A stretch of DNA of 14,544 bases from positions 1 through 14,544 of the forward strand of contig JAITXK010000166.1 in the NCBI GenBank assembly GCA_031284765.1, written 5' to 3'. The notes beneath the pieces are model-generated. The model had not been told where the DNA came from and did not search any database. It saw nothing but the letters and a program-made list of their open reading frames with translations. Position numbers and translations under genes: made by a program. This document shows, piece by piece, positions 1 through 7,234 of the stretch (the stretch's first letter is position 1; each line of letters opens with the position of its first letter). Source of the DNA: Candidatus Symbiothrix sp. (GTDB taxonomy: Bacteria; Bacteroidota; Bacteroidia; Bacteroidales; Azobacteroidaceae).

Positions 1-1217
1 AAAATGGCAAACCCCAAACGGTTGCCACCGTAAAAACCGGTCCCAACGGTGAATACGGATTTCTGTTTGTTCCCGAAGCCGCCGGATTTTATATCCTTTC
101 CAACGACCGTCAGGAATATCTCCTCTATATCCAACCGGGGGACCAATTGCAGTTGAATATTCTGAAAGACCAGGTGGAGTGGCAGGGAAGCATTTCGCAA
201 GAAAACAAGGCGCTTTATCAATGGCTGGACGCATCGGATTTGGTGCGCCAAAAGGCCCTGTTTTTTTGGTCGGCAGGTCGTTCCACTTACGAAGATTTCT
301 TCCCCGATTTTGAAGCCTTGCTGAGCAAAACCGCCACCATCAAACAACAGATTCATAGCGGAAACAAGTCTTTTGACCAATTGTTACGCACCAAAATGGA
401 TTACGATTTGGATTATTATTTTACAAATTTTCTCTATACGCCTCGCACGAAACATCCTAAAAAAGAGGATATGATTGCGTTTTATCAAAGCGTTAACCCA
501 ACTCAAAAATTGGCAGGCGATGATTTGTTGCTTTATCCCGAAGGTATTAAAATGATGAACAATTACTTGTTATTTGCCCGTGTGGATAAAGGGATTCAAG
601 ATACATCGCCCGATTTTGAATTGGCATATATTCGCAATCCAATTTTGAAAAGCGATTTCACCCTTCGTGCGCTGAAACGTGCGAAAACGCAGGACGAATA
701 CGAGGCATTTATGAAGTTCTATGGGCAATACATTCTACCGGAACAAATCAAAGAAGCGGAAAAATTCGGTTCCTCGCTTTATAAGGTCCAAGAAGGTGTA
801 ACGGCTGCCGATTTTTCCTATCCCGATACGGAAGGAAACTTGCGTTCTTTGTCGGATTTCAGGGGAAAAGTCGTCTTGGTGGATGTTTGGGCTACGTGGT
901 GCGGTCACTGCCGTCGCGAATTTCCGGCGCTGAAAAAGTTAGCGGAAGAAATGAAAAATAAAGATTTTGTTGTTATCGGCATTTCGATTGATAAGGAAAA
1001 AGACAAAGTCAAATGGGTGGAAATGATTCAAACGCAAGGTTTACCGGGCGTTCAGATTTGGTCGGGGCCTGGCAGCAAAGTGATGAATGACTATCAAATC
1101 AAGGGCATTCCACGCTGTCTGGTTTTTGATAAACAGGGGCGTGTTGTTTCTCCCGATGCTCCTCCTCCTTCTGATGACGCTTTGAAAGCGTTATTGATTC
1201 GAGAATTGGAAAAATAA
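1..1217 (+). CDS. TlpA-family thiol-disulfide oxidoreductase, 5'-truncated
   Basis: The gene enters from the left edge: the frame is open from base 3, giving 404 visible residues, and the true start lies outside the window. A TTG at 147 is only an internal codon. The C-terminal ~140 residues form a thioredoxin/AhpC-TSA fold, with the redox motif WATWCGHC (cysteines at bases 900-902 and 909-911) and a cis-proline region GIPRCLVFD. The N-terminal part has the G-rich beta pattern ending in YIQPGDQLQLNI that is typical of DUF4369 domains in Bacteroidota. Family knowledge: these are periplasmic or lipoprotein thiol-disulfide reductases that reduce envelope disulfides. A signal peptide would be in the missing part, so location is inferred. 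The gene is convergent with the FtsE-like gene and the two stops are separated by only 12 bases. The substrate is unknown. Confidence 0.88.
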   Translation, partial: NGKPQTVATVKTGPNGEYGFLFVPEAAGFYILSNDRQEYLLYIQPGDQLQLNILKDQVEWQGSISQENKALYQWLDASDLVRQKALFFWSAGRSTYEDFFPDFEALLSKTATIKQQIHSGNKSFDQLLRTKMDYDLDYYFTNFLYTPRTKHPKKEDMIAFYQSVNPTQKLAGDDLLLYPEGIKMMNNYLLFARVDKGIQDTSPDFELAYIRNPILKSDFTLRALKRAKTQDEYEAFMKFYGQYILPEQIKEAEKFGSSLYKVQEGVTAADFSYPDTEGNLRSLSDFRGKVVLVDVWATWCGHCRREFPALKKLAEEMKNKDFVVIGISIDKEKDKVKWVEMIQTQGLPGVQIWSGPGSKVMNDYQIKGIPRCLVFDKQGRVVSPDAPPPSDDALKALLIRELEK

Positions 1218-1229
1218 ACCTTCACTTGT

Positions 1230-1904
1230 TCAAAGGGAGATTGCAAACAATTTCCCGTCTTCGCATTTCATTAGTTTGGCGGGAAACTTCTGCACCAATT
1301 GGTAATTGTGTGTGGTCATGACAACGGCAGTTCCATTGCTGCAAATGTCGTGAAGCAGTTGCACGATTTTGTTTCCCGATTCCACATCCAGATTACCGGT
1401 GGGTTCATCAGCCAGAATGATTTTGGGCGCATTGAGCAGGGCGCGGGCAATGACAATCCGTTGTTGTTCGCCGCCCGATAATTCGTGAGGCATTTTGTAG
1501 CCTTTATTCGTCATGCCGACTTGCTTCAAAACTTCTTGAATGCGTTCATGGATACTGTTTTTGTCTTTCCAGGCTGTGGCTTTCAGCACAAATTCAAGAT
1601 TGGCGTTTACCGAACGGTCGGTTAATAATTGAAAATCTTGAAACACAATGCCTATCTGTCTGCGCAAGAGCGGAATTTGATTTTTTTTGATTTTCATCAA
1701 GTTGTAATCTAAAATCAGGGCTTGTCCGCTTTCAATGGGGATATCGCGATAGAAAGTCTTGAGCAAAGAGCTTTTTCCCGAACCGACTTTGCCGATGATG
1801 TATAGAAATTCACCTTTGTGCAGTTCAAAATTCACATGCTGCAAAATGCTGTTTTCTCCGCGGCAGAGTTCTACCTGGTTGTATTGAATTAATAGGTCTT
1901 CCAT
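1230..1904 (-). CDS. ftsE: FtsE-like ABC transporter ATP-binding protein
   Basis: This is a 224-residue stand-alone ABC ATPase with all nucleotide-binding motifs: Walker A GKVGSGKS (38-45), Q-loop Q89, signature LSGGE (142-146), Walker B IILADE (162-167) followed by PTGNLD, and H-loop H199. The length, the GKVGSGKSSLL form of the P-loop and the DEPTGNLD motif fit the FtsE/LolD/MacB group and best fit FtsE of Bacteroidota. FtsE works with the membrane protein FtsX at the septum, where the pair controls cell-wall hydrolases. No ftsX lies in this window, so the partner must be elsewhere. The ATG at 1902-1904 is one base after the hisIE stop, so the gene is the last of the his cluster and is probably translationally coupled. 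LolD-like function cannot be excluded from sequence. Confidence 0.82.
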   Translation of the reverse strand: MEDLLIQYNQVELCRGENSILQHVNFELHKGEFLYIIGKVGSGKSSLLKTFYRDIPIESGQALILDYNLMKIKKNQIPLLRRQIGIVFQDFQLLTDRSVNANLEFVLKATAWKDKNSIHERIQEVLKQVGMTNKGYKMPHELSGGEQQRIVIARALLNAPKIILADEPTGNLDVESGNKIVQLLHDICSNGTAVVMTTHNYQLVQKFPAKLMKCEDGKLFAISL

Positions 1905-1905
1905 A

Positions 1906-2508
1906 TTATTTGTGTCGTGCTTTTAATTCTCTTGCCAAATCTTCAATGCGGTAGCCTTTGCCGGTTAGCAGTACAATGAGGTGATACAGCAAGTCGGAGG
2001 CTTCATAAATCAGGCGTTCGTCGTTGCCGGTCGTGGCTTCGATAACGGTTTCTACGGCTTCTTCACCTACTTTTTGTGCCATCCGGTTCACTCCTTCGTT
2101 GAATAACGAGGTGGTATAAGAACCTTTGGGCATCTCCCTGTAGCGGCGTTCGATGAAATCCTGCAAATAGCTCAGGAATAAAATATCTGCTTCGTTTTTT
2201 TCGTTGAAGCAGGTGTCGGCGCCTGTATGGCAAACCCGGCCAACCGGATTGACTTTAATCAGTAAGGTATCGTGGTCGCAATCATGAGCAATGGAAACGA
2301 CATTTAAAAAATTACCGCTTGTTTCGCCTTTGGTCCACAAGCGTTGTTTGGTACGGCTGAAAAACGTTACTTTGCCGATTTTCTGTGTTTTAGCCAGTGC
2401 GTCGGGATTCATGAACCCCAACATCAGCACTTTACTCGTTTGATTGTCTTGGATAATGGCCGGAATCAAACCGCCCATTTTGTCAAAGTCTAACTGAAAT
2501 TCCTTCAT
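1906..2508 (-). CDS. hisIE: Bifunctional phosphoribosyl-AMP cyclohydrolase / phosphoribosyl-ATP pyrophosphatase
   Basis: The protein has 200 residues and two fused enzymes of histidine synthesis. Residues 1-105 are the HisI cyclohydrolase, with the metal-binding DCDHDT (76-81) and the cysteine motif CHTGADTC (93-100). Residues ~115-200 are the HisE pyrophosphohydrolase, an all-helical MazG-like domain with KVGEEAVE (146-153) and EASDLLYH (169-176). Together they convert phosphoribosyl-ATP through phosphoribosyl-AMP to ProFAR, the substrate of HisA. The start MKEFQLDFDK followed by GLIPAIIQD fits the usual HisI N-terminus. This places the start inside the end of hisF, with a 26-base overlap in a different frame, which suggests translational coupling. 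The ftsE-like gene follows after one base. Confidence 0.96.
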   Translation of the reverse strand: MKEFQLDFDKMGGLIPAIIQDNQTSKVLMLGFMNPDALAKTQKIGKVTFFSRTKQRLWTKGETSGNFLNVVSIAHDCDHDTLLIKVNPVGRVCHTGADTCFNEKNEADILFLSYLQDFIERRYREMPKGSYTTSLFNEGVNRMAQKVGEEAVETVIEATTGNDERLIYEASDLLYHLIVLLTGKGYRIEDLARELKARHK

Positions 2509-3259
2509 TGTGTAAATAGTGTTTCAATTCATTTATCTTGATTTCTCCGAAATGGAATACGCTGGCAGCTAAAGCGGCATCCGCTTTTCCAAAAACAAAC
2601 GCATCCCGAAAATGTTCTTTTTCTCCAGCGCCTCCAGAAGCAATAATCGGAATGTTTAAGGCCTCCGATAAAATGGACAATGCTTCGTTGGCGTAGCCGG
2701 TTTTTACGCCGTCGTGTGCCATAGAGGTAAATAGTATTTCGCCTGCACCGCGGTTTTCGGCTTCTTTGGCCCAGTCAAAGAGGTTTTTGCCGGTTGGGAT
2801 TCTGCCGCCGTTTAAGTAGCACACCCATGTTTCGACTGCTTTTTGTTCGCTTCCTCCGGCGGGTTTAGCATCAATGGCAACGACACACACTTGTGAGCCG
2901 AAATTCCGTGCAATGTCTTCAATTAACTGTGGGTTTCGGATGGCTGAAGAATTAATTGACACTTTATCTGCGCCTGCATTCAATAATTTATCCACGTCGC
3001 TCAACTCATTGATTCCCCCGCCAACGGTAAAAGGAATACTGATAGTGGCAGCGACACGGCGTACCACATCCAGAAAGGTTTTTCGTCCTTCATGCGAGGC
3101 GGTAATGTCTAAATACACCAATTCGTCCGCGCCTTGGTCGCTGTACTGTTTTCCCAATTCCACAGGGTCGCCGGCATCGCGAAAATCGACGAAATGTACG
3201 CCTTTAACGGTTGTTCCGTTTTTGACGTCCAGGCAGGGTATGATTCGTTTGGCAAGCAT
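2483..3259 (-). CDS. hisF: Imidazole glycerol phosphate synthase, cyclase subunit HisF
   Basis: A 258-residue (beta/alpha)8 barrel of normal family length. Visible landmarks are the start MLAKRIIPCLDV with catalytic Asp11, VGGGI (79-83), catalytic Asp130 in VVAIDAK, TSMAHDG (178-184), IASGGAG (206-212) and the conserved C-terminus GISVRL. It uses ammonia from HisH to convert PRFAR into imidazole glycerol phosphate and AICAR. The gene lies 23 bases after hisA and overlaps the start of hisIE by 26 bases. The minus-strand leader shows only a weak purine stretch (AAGAGA), as usual for Bacteroidota. Both catalytic aspartates are present, so the enzyme should be active. Confidence 0.97.
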   Translation of the reverse strand: MLAKRIIPCLDVKNGTTVKGVHFVDFRDAGDPVELGKQYSDQGADELVYLDITASHEGRKTFLDVVRRVAATISIPFTVGGGINELSDVDKLLNAGADKVSINSSAIRNPQLIEDIARNFGSQVCVVAIDAKPAGGSEQKAVETWVCYLNGGRIPTGKNLFDWAKEAENRGAGEILFTSMAHDGVKTGYANEALSILSEALNIPIIASGGAGEKEHFRDAFVFGKADAALAASVFHFGEIKINELKHYLHNEGISVRL

Positions 3260-3282
3260 GTGCGTTGTATCTCTTAATTTCT

Positions 3283-4005
3283 TTATTTTGTGAAGCGCAA
3301 CAAATCCTTTAGCTGTATTTTCCCTTCGTAAATGGCTTTTCCGATAATTACCGAAGGAATACCGGCTTGTTCCAGTTGCATTACATCGTCCAATGAGCTG
3401 ACACCTCCGCTGGCAATTAAATAAGCCTGCGGGTCCTGTTCGAGGATTTGTTTATACAATTCTATATTCGGCCCTTCCAACATGCCGTCTTTGCTAATGT
3501 CGGTGCAAATGATGCGGTAAATGCCTTGTTTGCGCCAATGCAGGATGAACGGTATCAACTCTTGTTCGGTATCTTCCGTCCATCCGCTGACCGATATTTT
3601 GTTGTCCCGCGCATCGGCTCCCAGAATGATGTGCGTACCGCCGAATTTATCAATCCACCGTTGAAAAACAGCGGGATTTTTCACGGCGATACTGCCTCCC
3701 GTAACCATTTGAGCGCCACTGTCGAATGCAATTTCCAAATCGGAATCGGATTTTAAACCGCCTCCGAAATCAATCACTAATGAAGTGTGGGCGGCAATTT
3801 TTTCCAACACCTGATAATTGATGATGCGATTGGCTTTGGCACCGTCCAAATCAACAATGTGTACGCGATGCAGCCCCTGGTCTTCAAACATTTTGGCCAC
3901 TTCCAAAGGGTCTTCGTTATACACTTTTTGTTGTGCATAGTCGCCTTTGGACAAGCGTACGCATTTGCCTCCCAAAATATCAATGGCGGGAATTATTTCT
4001 ATCAT
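3283..4005 (-). CDS. hisA: ProFAR isomerase HisA
   Basis: A 240-residue (beta/alpha)8 barrel that starts MIEIIPAIDILGGKCVRL. The catalytic pair is Asp9 (PAID) and Asp131 (LGADAR). Phosphate-binding loops are seen as DFGGG (79-83), TDISKDGMLEGPN (168-180) and ASGGVSS near the C-terminus. It carries out the Amadori isomerisation of ProFAR to PRFAR, the substrate of HisHF. Its start overlaps the hisH stop in an ATGA arrangement (4002-4005), so it is probably coupled to hisH translation. The N-terminal RLSKGDY together with DISKDG argues for HisA rather than the paralogous HisF. Confidence 0.97.
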   Translation of the reverse strand: MIEIIPAIDILGGKCVRLSKGDYAQQKVYNEDPLEVAKMFEDQGLHRVHIVDLDGAKANRIINYQVLEKIAAHTSLVIDFGGGLKSDSDLEIAFDSGAQMVTGGSIAVKNPAVFQRWIDKFGGTHIILGADARDNKISVSGWTEDTEQELIPFILHWRKQGIYRIICTDISKDGMLEGPNIELYKQILEQDPQAYLIASGGVSSLDDVMQLEQAGIPSVIIGKAIYEGKIQLKDLLRFTK

Positions 4006-4598
4006 TTCAAAATGTCTAAAAAATTTCTCAAAATCGTTTCGCCGATTTGTCCGCTCTTTTCAGGATGAAACTGAGTCGCGTAAAAATTATCTTTATGCAA
4101 AGAGGAACTGAAATCTTGTATATAATTCGTTGTTGCAATCGTATGCGCATTGACCGGAACGTAATAGCTGTGCACAAAAAACACAAATTCGTTTTCCTGG
4201 ATACCTTTATATAAAGGACTTTTCAGTTCGGTCAATGTATTCCAACCGATATGGGGAACTTTATCCTCGTGCCTTTCGGGTTGGATGCGGACGACCGGTG
4301 CATCGAAAATGCCCAAACAATCTACATTGCCTTCTTCCGAATGGCGGCACATCAGTTGCAGTCCCAGGCAGATTCCTAAAAGCGGCTGTTTCAAATCCAC
4401 AATCAGTTTGTCCAATTTGTGCGATTGCAGATATTCCATGGTGGTTTTTGCTTCGCCCACGCCGGGGAAAATCACTTTGTCGGCGGTTTGCAAGGCTTCT
4501 TTGTCTGCCGTCACCAATGGGTGGATGCCTAAGCGTTTCAAGGCATAGGTCACGGAATAAATGTTTCCTGCATTGTAATCAATGATTGCTACGTTCAT
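4002..4598 (-). CDS. hisH: Imidazole glycerol phosphate synthase, glutamine amidotransferase subunit HisH
   Basis: A class I glutamine amidotransferase of 198 residues that supplies ammonia to HisF. Visible are the conserved start MNVAIIDYNAGN, the FPGVGEA loop (44-50), nucleophile Cys77 in GICLGLQLM, and His178/Glu180 in ATQFHPEKSG, so the catalytic triad is complete. The open frame extends upstream to a TTG at 4622, but that would add eight non-conserved residues and overlap rny. The ATG at 4596-4598 gives the family N-terminus and sits 7 bases after the rny stop, so I chose it. The 3' end overlaps hisA by four bases. No separate his promoter was seen in the seven-base junction, so expression probably comes from rny read-through or a promoter inside rny. 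Confidence 0.96.
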   Translation of the reverse strand: MNVAIIDYNAGNIYSVTYALKRLGIHPLVTADKEALQTADKVIFPGVGEAKTTMEYLQSHKLDKLIVDLKQPLLGICLGLQLMCRHSEEGNVDCLGIFDAPVVRIQPERHEDKVPHIGWNTLTELKSPLYKGIQENEFVFFVHSYYVPVNAHTIATTNYIQDFSSSLHKDNFYATQFHPEKSGQIGETILRNFLDILK

Positions 4599-4605
4599 GC
4601 GTTTG

Positions 4606-6144
4606 TTATTTTGCAAAAGCAACCGCTCGCGTTTCCCGAATAACCGTAATCTTCACTTGTCCCGGATAAGTCATCTCATCTTGAATTTTTTTAGCAATTT
4701 CGTTGGACAAATTTTCCGTTTCCACATCCGTAATCCGGTCAGCGCCTACGATAACGCGCAGTTCACGGCCGGCCTGAATGGCGTAGGTTTTCATTACGCC
4801 CGGATAGGAAAGCGCCAATTGTTCCAAATCGTTCAACCGTTTGATATAGGCTTCCACAATTTCGCGGCGAGCGCCCGGACGAGCGCCTGAAATGGCATCG
4901 CAGACCTGCACAATCGGGGCTAACAGACTGGTCATTTCCGTTTCATCGTGGTGAGCGCCGATAGCGTTGCAGATATCCGGTTTTTCTTTGTATTTTTCGG
5001 CCATTTTCATACCTAAAATGGCGTGCGGCAATTCCGGTTCATCATCAGGTACTTTACCAATATCGTGCAGCAATCCGGCGCGTTTGGCTTTTTTCGTGTT
5101 CAATCCTAATTCGGACGCCATGATGGCACACAAATTGGCTGTTTCACGCGAGTGTTGCAACAAATTCTGACCGTAAGAGGAACGGTATTTCATCCGGCCA
5201 ATCATCCGAATCAAATCGGGGTGCAGGCCGTGGATGCCCAAGTCGATCGTTGTCCGTTTCCCGGTTTCGATGATTTCTTCTTCCACTTGTTTGCGGACTT
5301 TATTTACCACTTCTTCAATGCGGGCGGGGTGGATACGTCCGTCCTGAATCAATTGGTGCAAGGCCAAACGGGTAATTTCACGGCGAACCGGATCGAAGCC
5401 GGAAAGAATAATGGCTTCGGGAGTATCATCTACAATGATTTCGATGCCCGTTGCAGCTTCCAATGCGCGGATATTACGGCCTTCGCGACCGATAATCCGT
5501 CCTTTGATTTCGTCGGAGTCGATGGGGAAAACCGTGATGGCGTTCTCGATAGCTGTTTCCGTTGCCACGCGTTGAATGGATTGAACGACAATCTTTTTAG
5601 CTTCTTTGTTAGCCGTCATCTTGGCTTCTTCCATTACTTCGTTGATGTAGGCGGAGGCCGCTGTTTGCGCTTCTTCTTTCAACGATTGCGACAAACGTTC
5701 TTTGGCTTCTTCGGCGGAAAGGCCGGATAGCGCTTCCAGTCGTTCGATTTCCATCTTATGGATTTTGTCCAAATCTTGTTTTTTCTTTTCCACCATTTCC
5801 AATTGGCTGTTCAGGTTTTCGCGAACCGCATCCAATTCGTTTCTTCTCTTCGCAAATTCGCTCTGTCGTTGATTGATAGACATTTCTTGCTGTTTCAACC
5901 GAGCTTCCTGCGATTGCAACTTGGAATTTCGGGCGCTGACTTGTTGCTCAAGATCGGCTTTTAGCGAAATAAATTTTTCTTTCACTTCCAGCAATTTGTC
6001 TTTTTTGATTGCTTCGGCTTCTTTTTGCGCTTCTTTGAGCATCTTTTTACTTCGGGATGTGGTAAGTGAATTGAATACATACCATGTTGCAGCCCCTCCG
6101 ATCAGGAAGGCTATGATTGCAGCGATTATGATTGTTGTTATCAT
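4606..6144 (-). CDS. rny: Ribonuclease Y
   Basis: A 512-residue membrane-anchored endoribonuclease that starts bulk mRNA decay. Order of parts: an N-terminal membrane helix (about 2-24, MITTIIIAAIIAFLIGG), a long charged coiled coil (about 30-190, rich in K, E and Q), a KH RNA-binding domain with GRIIGREGRN (215-224), and an HD phosphohydrolase domain with the HD pair at 360-361 in GLLHDIGKV. The C-terminus VIRETRAVAFAK is typical. Family knowledge: it cleaves single-stranded RNA, and in Firmicutes it acts in a degradosome-like complex at the membrane. It lies downstream of zapA with a 143-base gap that may hold its own promoter, and hisH follows 7 bases later. Start and length agree with the family. 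Confidence 0.97.
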   Translation of the reverse strand: MITTIIIAAIIAFLIGGAATWYVFNSLTTSRSKKMLKEAQKEAEAIKKDKLLEVKEKFISLKADLEQQVSARNSKLQSQEARLKQQEMSINQRQSEFAKRRNELDAVRENLNSQLEMVEKKKQDLDKIHKMEIERLEALSGLSAEEAKERLSQSLKEEAQTAASAYINEVMEEAKMTANKEAKKIVVQSIQRVATETAIENAITVFPIDSDEIKGRIIGREGRNIRALEAATGIEIIVDDTPEAIILSGFDPVRREITRLALHQLIQDGRIHPARIEEVVNKVRKQVEEEIIETGKRTTIDLGIHGLHPDLIRMIGRMKYRSSYGQNLLQHSRETANLCAIMASELGLNTKKAKRAGLLHDIGKVPDDEPELPHAILGMKMAEKYKEKPDICNAIGAHHDETEMTSLLAPIVQVCDAISGARPGARREIVEAYIKRLNDLEQLALSYPGVMKTYAIQAGRELRVIVGADRITDVETENLSNEIAKKIQDEMTYPGQVKITVIRETRAVAFAK

Positions 6145-6287
6145 ACTTTTTTATTTAATTTATTAGTATTTTAATTATTCTATCTTCTCTAATTCATTCT
6201 CTCTTTTATAAAAAAAGCACCAACTGCCTTTCTAAGAAAAACTTAAAAGCAATTAGTGTAAGTCAATTTAAAAAACAATATTATCAG
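6145..6287 (-). promoter_or_regulatory. Possible internal promoter in the zapA-rny spacer
   Basis: This 143-base, AT-rich spacer is the only sizeable gap in the leftward cluster. In the minus sense it contains TTGAC (6266-6262) and, 18 bases after the TTG, TAAGTTTT (6245-6238), a seven-of-eight match to the -7 element TANNTTTG. It is also followed by a short weak stem (GGCA/TGC) and seven T residues near 6211-6217, which could attenuate or end zapA transcripts. Both readings are weak in such AT-rich DNA. Confidence 0.25.
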
Positions 6288-6587
6288 TTAAAAGGATTGA
6301 AGGTATATTTCCAACTCTTTGTTCAGTTGTTCTATTTTATTTACTAAGGGCGACATGTCTTCTTTTTGATTATCTTCCAATAATTCCAGAGAGAAATGAA
6401 AGCCTACCAATTTTAATAAATCTTTTTGTTCAAAATCGGCTTGTGAATAATAAGAACTATACTCCATATATTTGTCGGTAAGGTTTGTTGCGGCTTTCCG
6501 CAAATTTGCCTCTTCCGACCGTTTACAGGTATAGGGGAAATGTTTATCAACTAATTTTAATTGTATTTTAAAAAAATCTTCGTCCAT
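6288..6587 (-). CDS. zapA: Cell division protein ZapA
   Basis: A 99-residue protein with the ZapA pattern: a short beta N-terminal part (FFKIQLKLVDKHFPYTCKRSEEANLRKAA) followed by a long helix for coiled-coil tetramers (about 50-97). ZapA binds FtsZ filaments and bundles them at mid-cell. The open frame reaches 6626, but the family starts just before the first beta strand, and the ATG at 6585-6587 avoids overlap with the upstream gene, leaving 14 bases. I therefore prefer this start over the 112-residue version, whose extra residues MHCTDEQLKNKCN have no family match. The neighbours, a coiled-coil gene upstream and rny downstream, are an arrangement I recall from other Bacteroidota. No catalytic residues are expected. 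Confidence 0.85.
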   Translation of the reverse strand: MDEDFFKIQLKLVDKHFPYTCKRSEEANLRKAATNLTDKYMEYSSYYSQADFEQKDLLKLVGFHFSLELLEDNQKEDMSPLVNKIEQLNKELEIYLQSF

Positions 6588-6601
6588 ATTGCACTTATTT
6601 T

Positions 6602-6895
6602 TTAACTGTTCATCAGTGCAATGCACTTATCGACTTCTTTCACTAATTTCGACAATCTGTTTTTAGCTCCTTTCAAATCGTCTTGTTTAACCGATATAAT
6701 TCTTGCCGTTTTCAGATTCTCATATTTTACTTTTATGGTTTTATTATCTTCTTGTAAACCGCTGTTTAACTTGTTTAATGCCGCTAATTGAAGGTTCAGC
6801 TCATTATTTTCTTGTTTCAAATTTTCGCAAACGTGCATGAGTTTGCGAACCTGATCTTCAAAAATATACAATAGCTTTGCCTGATCTTCCGTCAT
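6602..6895 (-). CDS. Small coiled-coil protein, candidate ZapA partner
   Basis: A 97-residue protein that is almost all helix. A heptad-like region (about 5-65, e.g. VRKLMHVCENLKQENNELNLQLAALNKL) is followed by a short basic C-terminal helix KNRLSKLVKEVDKCIALMN. No signal peptide or membrane segment is seen. I recall proteins of this size and ending (KINxLIREIDKCIA-like) directly upstream of zapA in Bacteroidota, often annotated as hypothetical. Comparable small coiled-coil partners of ZapA are known elsewhere: ZapB in enterobacteria and ZauP in Caulobacter, the latter encoded beside zapA. A role as an FtsZ-ring linker is therefore inferred from context, not from homology. It is the first gene of the leftward cluster and has a well-matched promoter 20-50 bases upstream. 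Confidence 0.8.
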   Translation of the reverse strand: MTEDQAKLLYIFEDQVRKLMHVCENLKQENNELNLQLAALNKLNSGLQEDNKTIKVKYENLKTARIISVKQDDLKGAKNRLSKLVKEVDKCIALMNS

Positions 6896-6914
6896 ACCTG
6901 GGTGAATTTCTCTG

Positions 6915-6945
6915 CAAAAATAGAATAAAGTTGTGTAATTTCAAA
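6915..6945 (-). promoter_or_regulatory. Bacteroidota-type promoter for the zapA-rny-his cluster
   Basis: Read on the minus strand, TTTG (6945-6942), 19 bases, then TATTTTTG (6922-6915). This is a full match to the Bacteroidota primary sigma consensus TTTG-N19-21-TANNTTTG. Transcription would start near 6908, leaving about a dozen bases of leader before the ATG at 6895. Confidence 0.6.
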
Positions 6946-6970
6946 GCATAAAGGCAAATAAAAAAGTATT

Positions 6971-7008
6971 ATAAAAATAAAGGTTGGCAAAATCACTTTG
7001 CCAACCTT
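6971..7008 (-). terminator. Perfect 12-bp stem-loop with U-rich tail (leftward)
   Basis: AAGGTTGGCAAA (6980-6991), loop ATCAC, TTTGCCAACCTT (6997-7008): a perfect 12-bp stem. On the minus strand it is followed by TATTTTTATAATACTTTTTT, as in an intrinsic terminator. On the plus strand no T tract follows. It ends leftward transcripts before the zap promoter, yet no leftward gene lies to its right in this region. Confidence 0.6.
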
Positions 7009-7180
7009 CCAAATTGAATTACTAACCCTTAACTATAACTAATGAAATAACACTCTTTGCATATAAAACGTGGTTTATTCGAAAATGTTTTACAAGAACC
7101 CAACTTTAATGTTAATTAACACATTTATCTTTAATTCCATCCAAAAATCAAGTCACAACCGGAAAAAAACAAAGAAAAAA

Positions 7181-7212
7181 TTTTATTTATTCTCATAAAA
7201 GATTTACTTTTG
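7181..7212 (+). promoter_or_regulatory. Promoter for the TPR protein and uvrB
   Basis: TACTTTTG at 7205-7212 is a full match to TANNTTTG. The -33 region is TTTT (7181-7184), three of four, with a 20-base spacer. A start near 7219 gives a leader of about 47 bases before the ATG at 7266. Confidence 0.5.
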
Positions 7213-7234
7213 CAGTCCGATTTAAATACAGGTG

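Noticed and set aside
1218..1229. Terminator between the TlpA gene and the ftsE-like gene
   Set aside because: Only 4-5 bp of pairing (CCTT/AAGG) across the junction; too weak to support.
2874..3293. 139-residue plus-strand frame opposite hisF
   Set aside because: hisF is complete and recognisable on the other strand; this frame has no family pattern.
4599..4622. Upstream TTG start for hisH
   Set aside because: It adds eight residues with no family match and overlaps rny; the ATG at 4598 gives the conserved MNVAIIDYNAGN start.
5152..5730. 192-residue plus-strand frame opposite rny
   Set aside because: It is antisense to the KH and coiled-coil part of RNase Y, which has full motif support; its phenylalanine-rich composition is that expected of an antisense shadow.
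6588..6626. Longer N-terminus for ZapA
   Set aside because: The extra 13 residues overlap the upstream gene and do not resemble the ZapA family, which starts close to its first beta strand.
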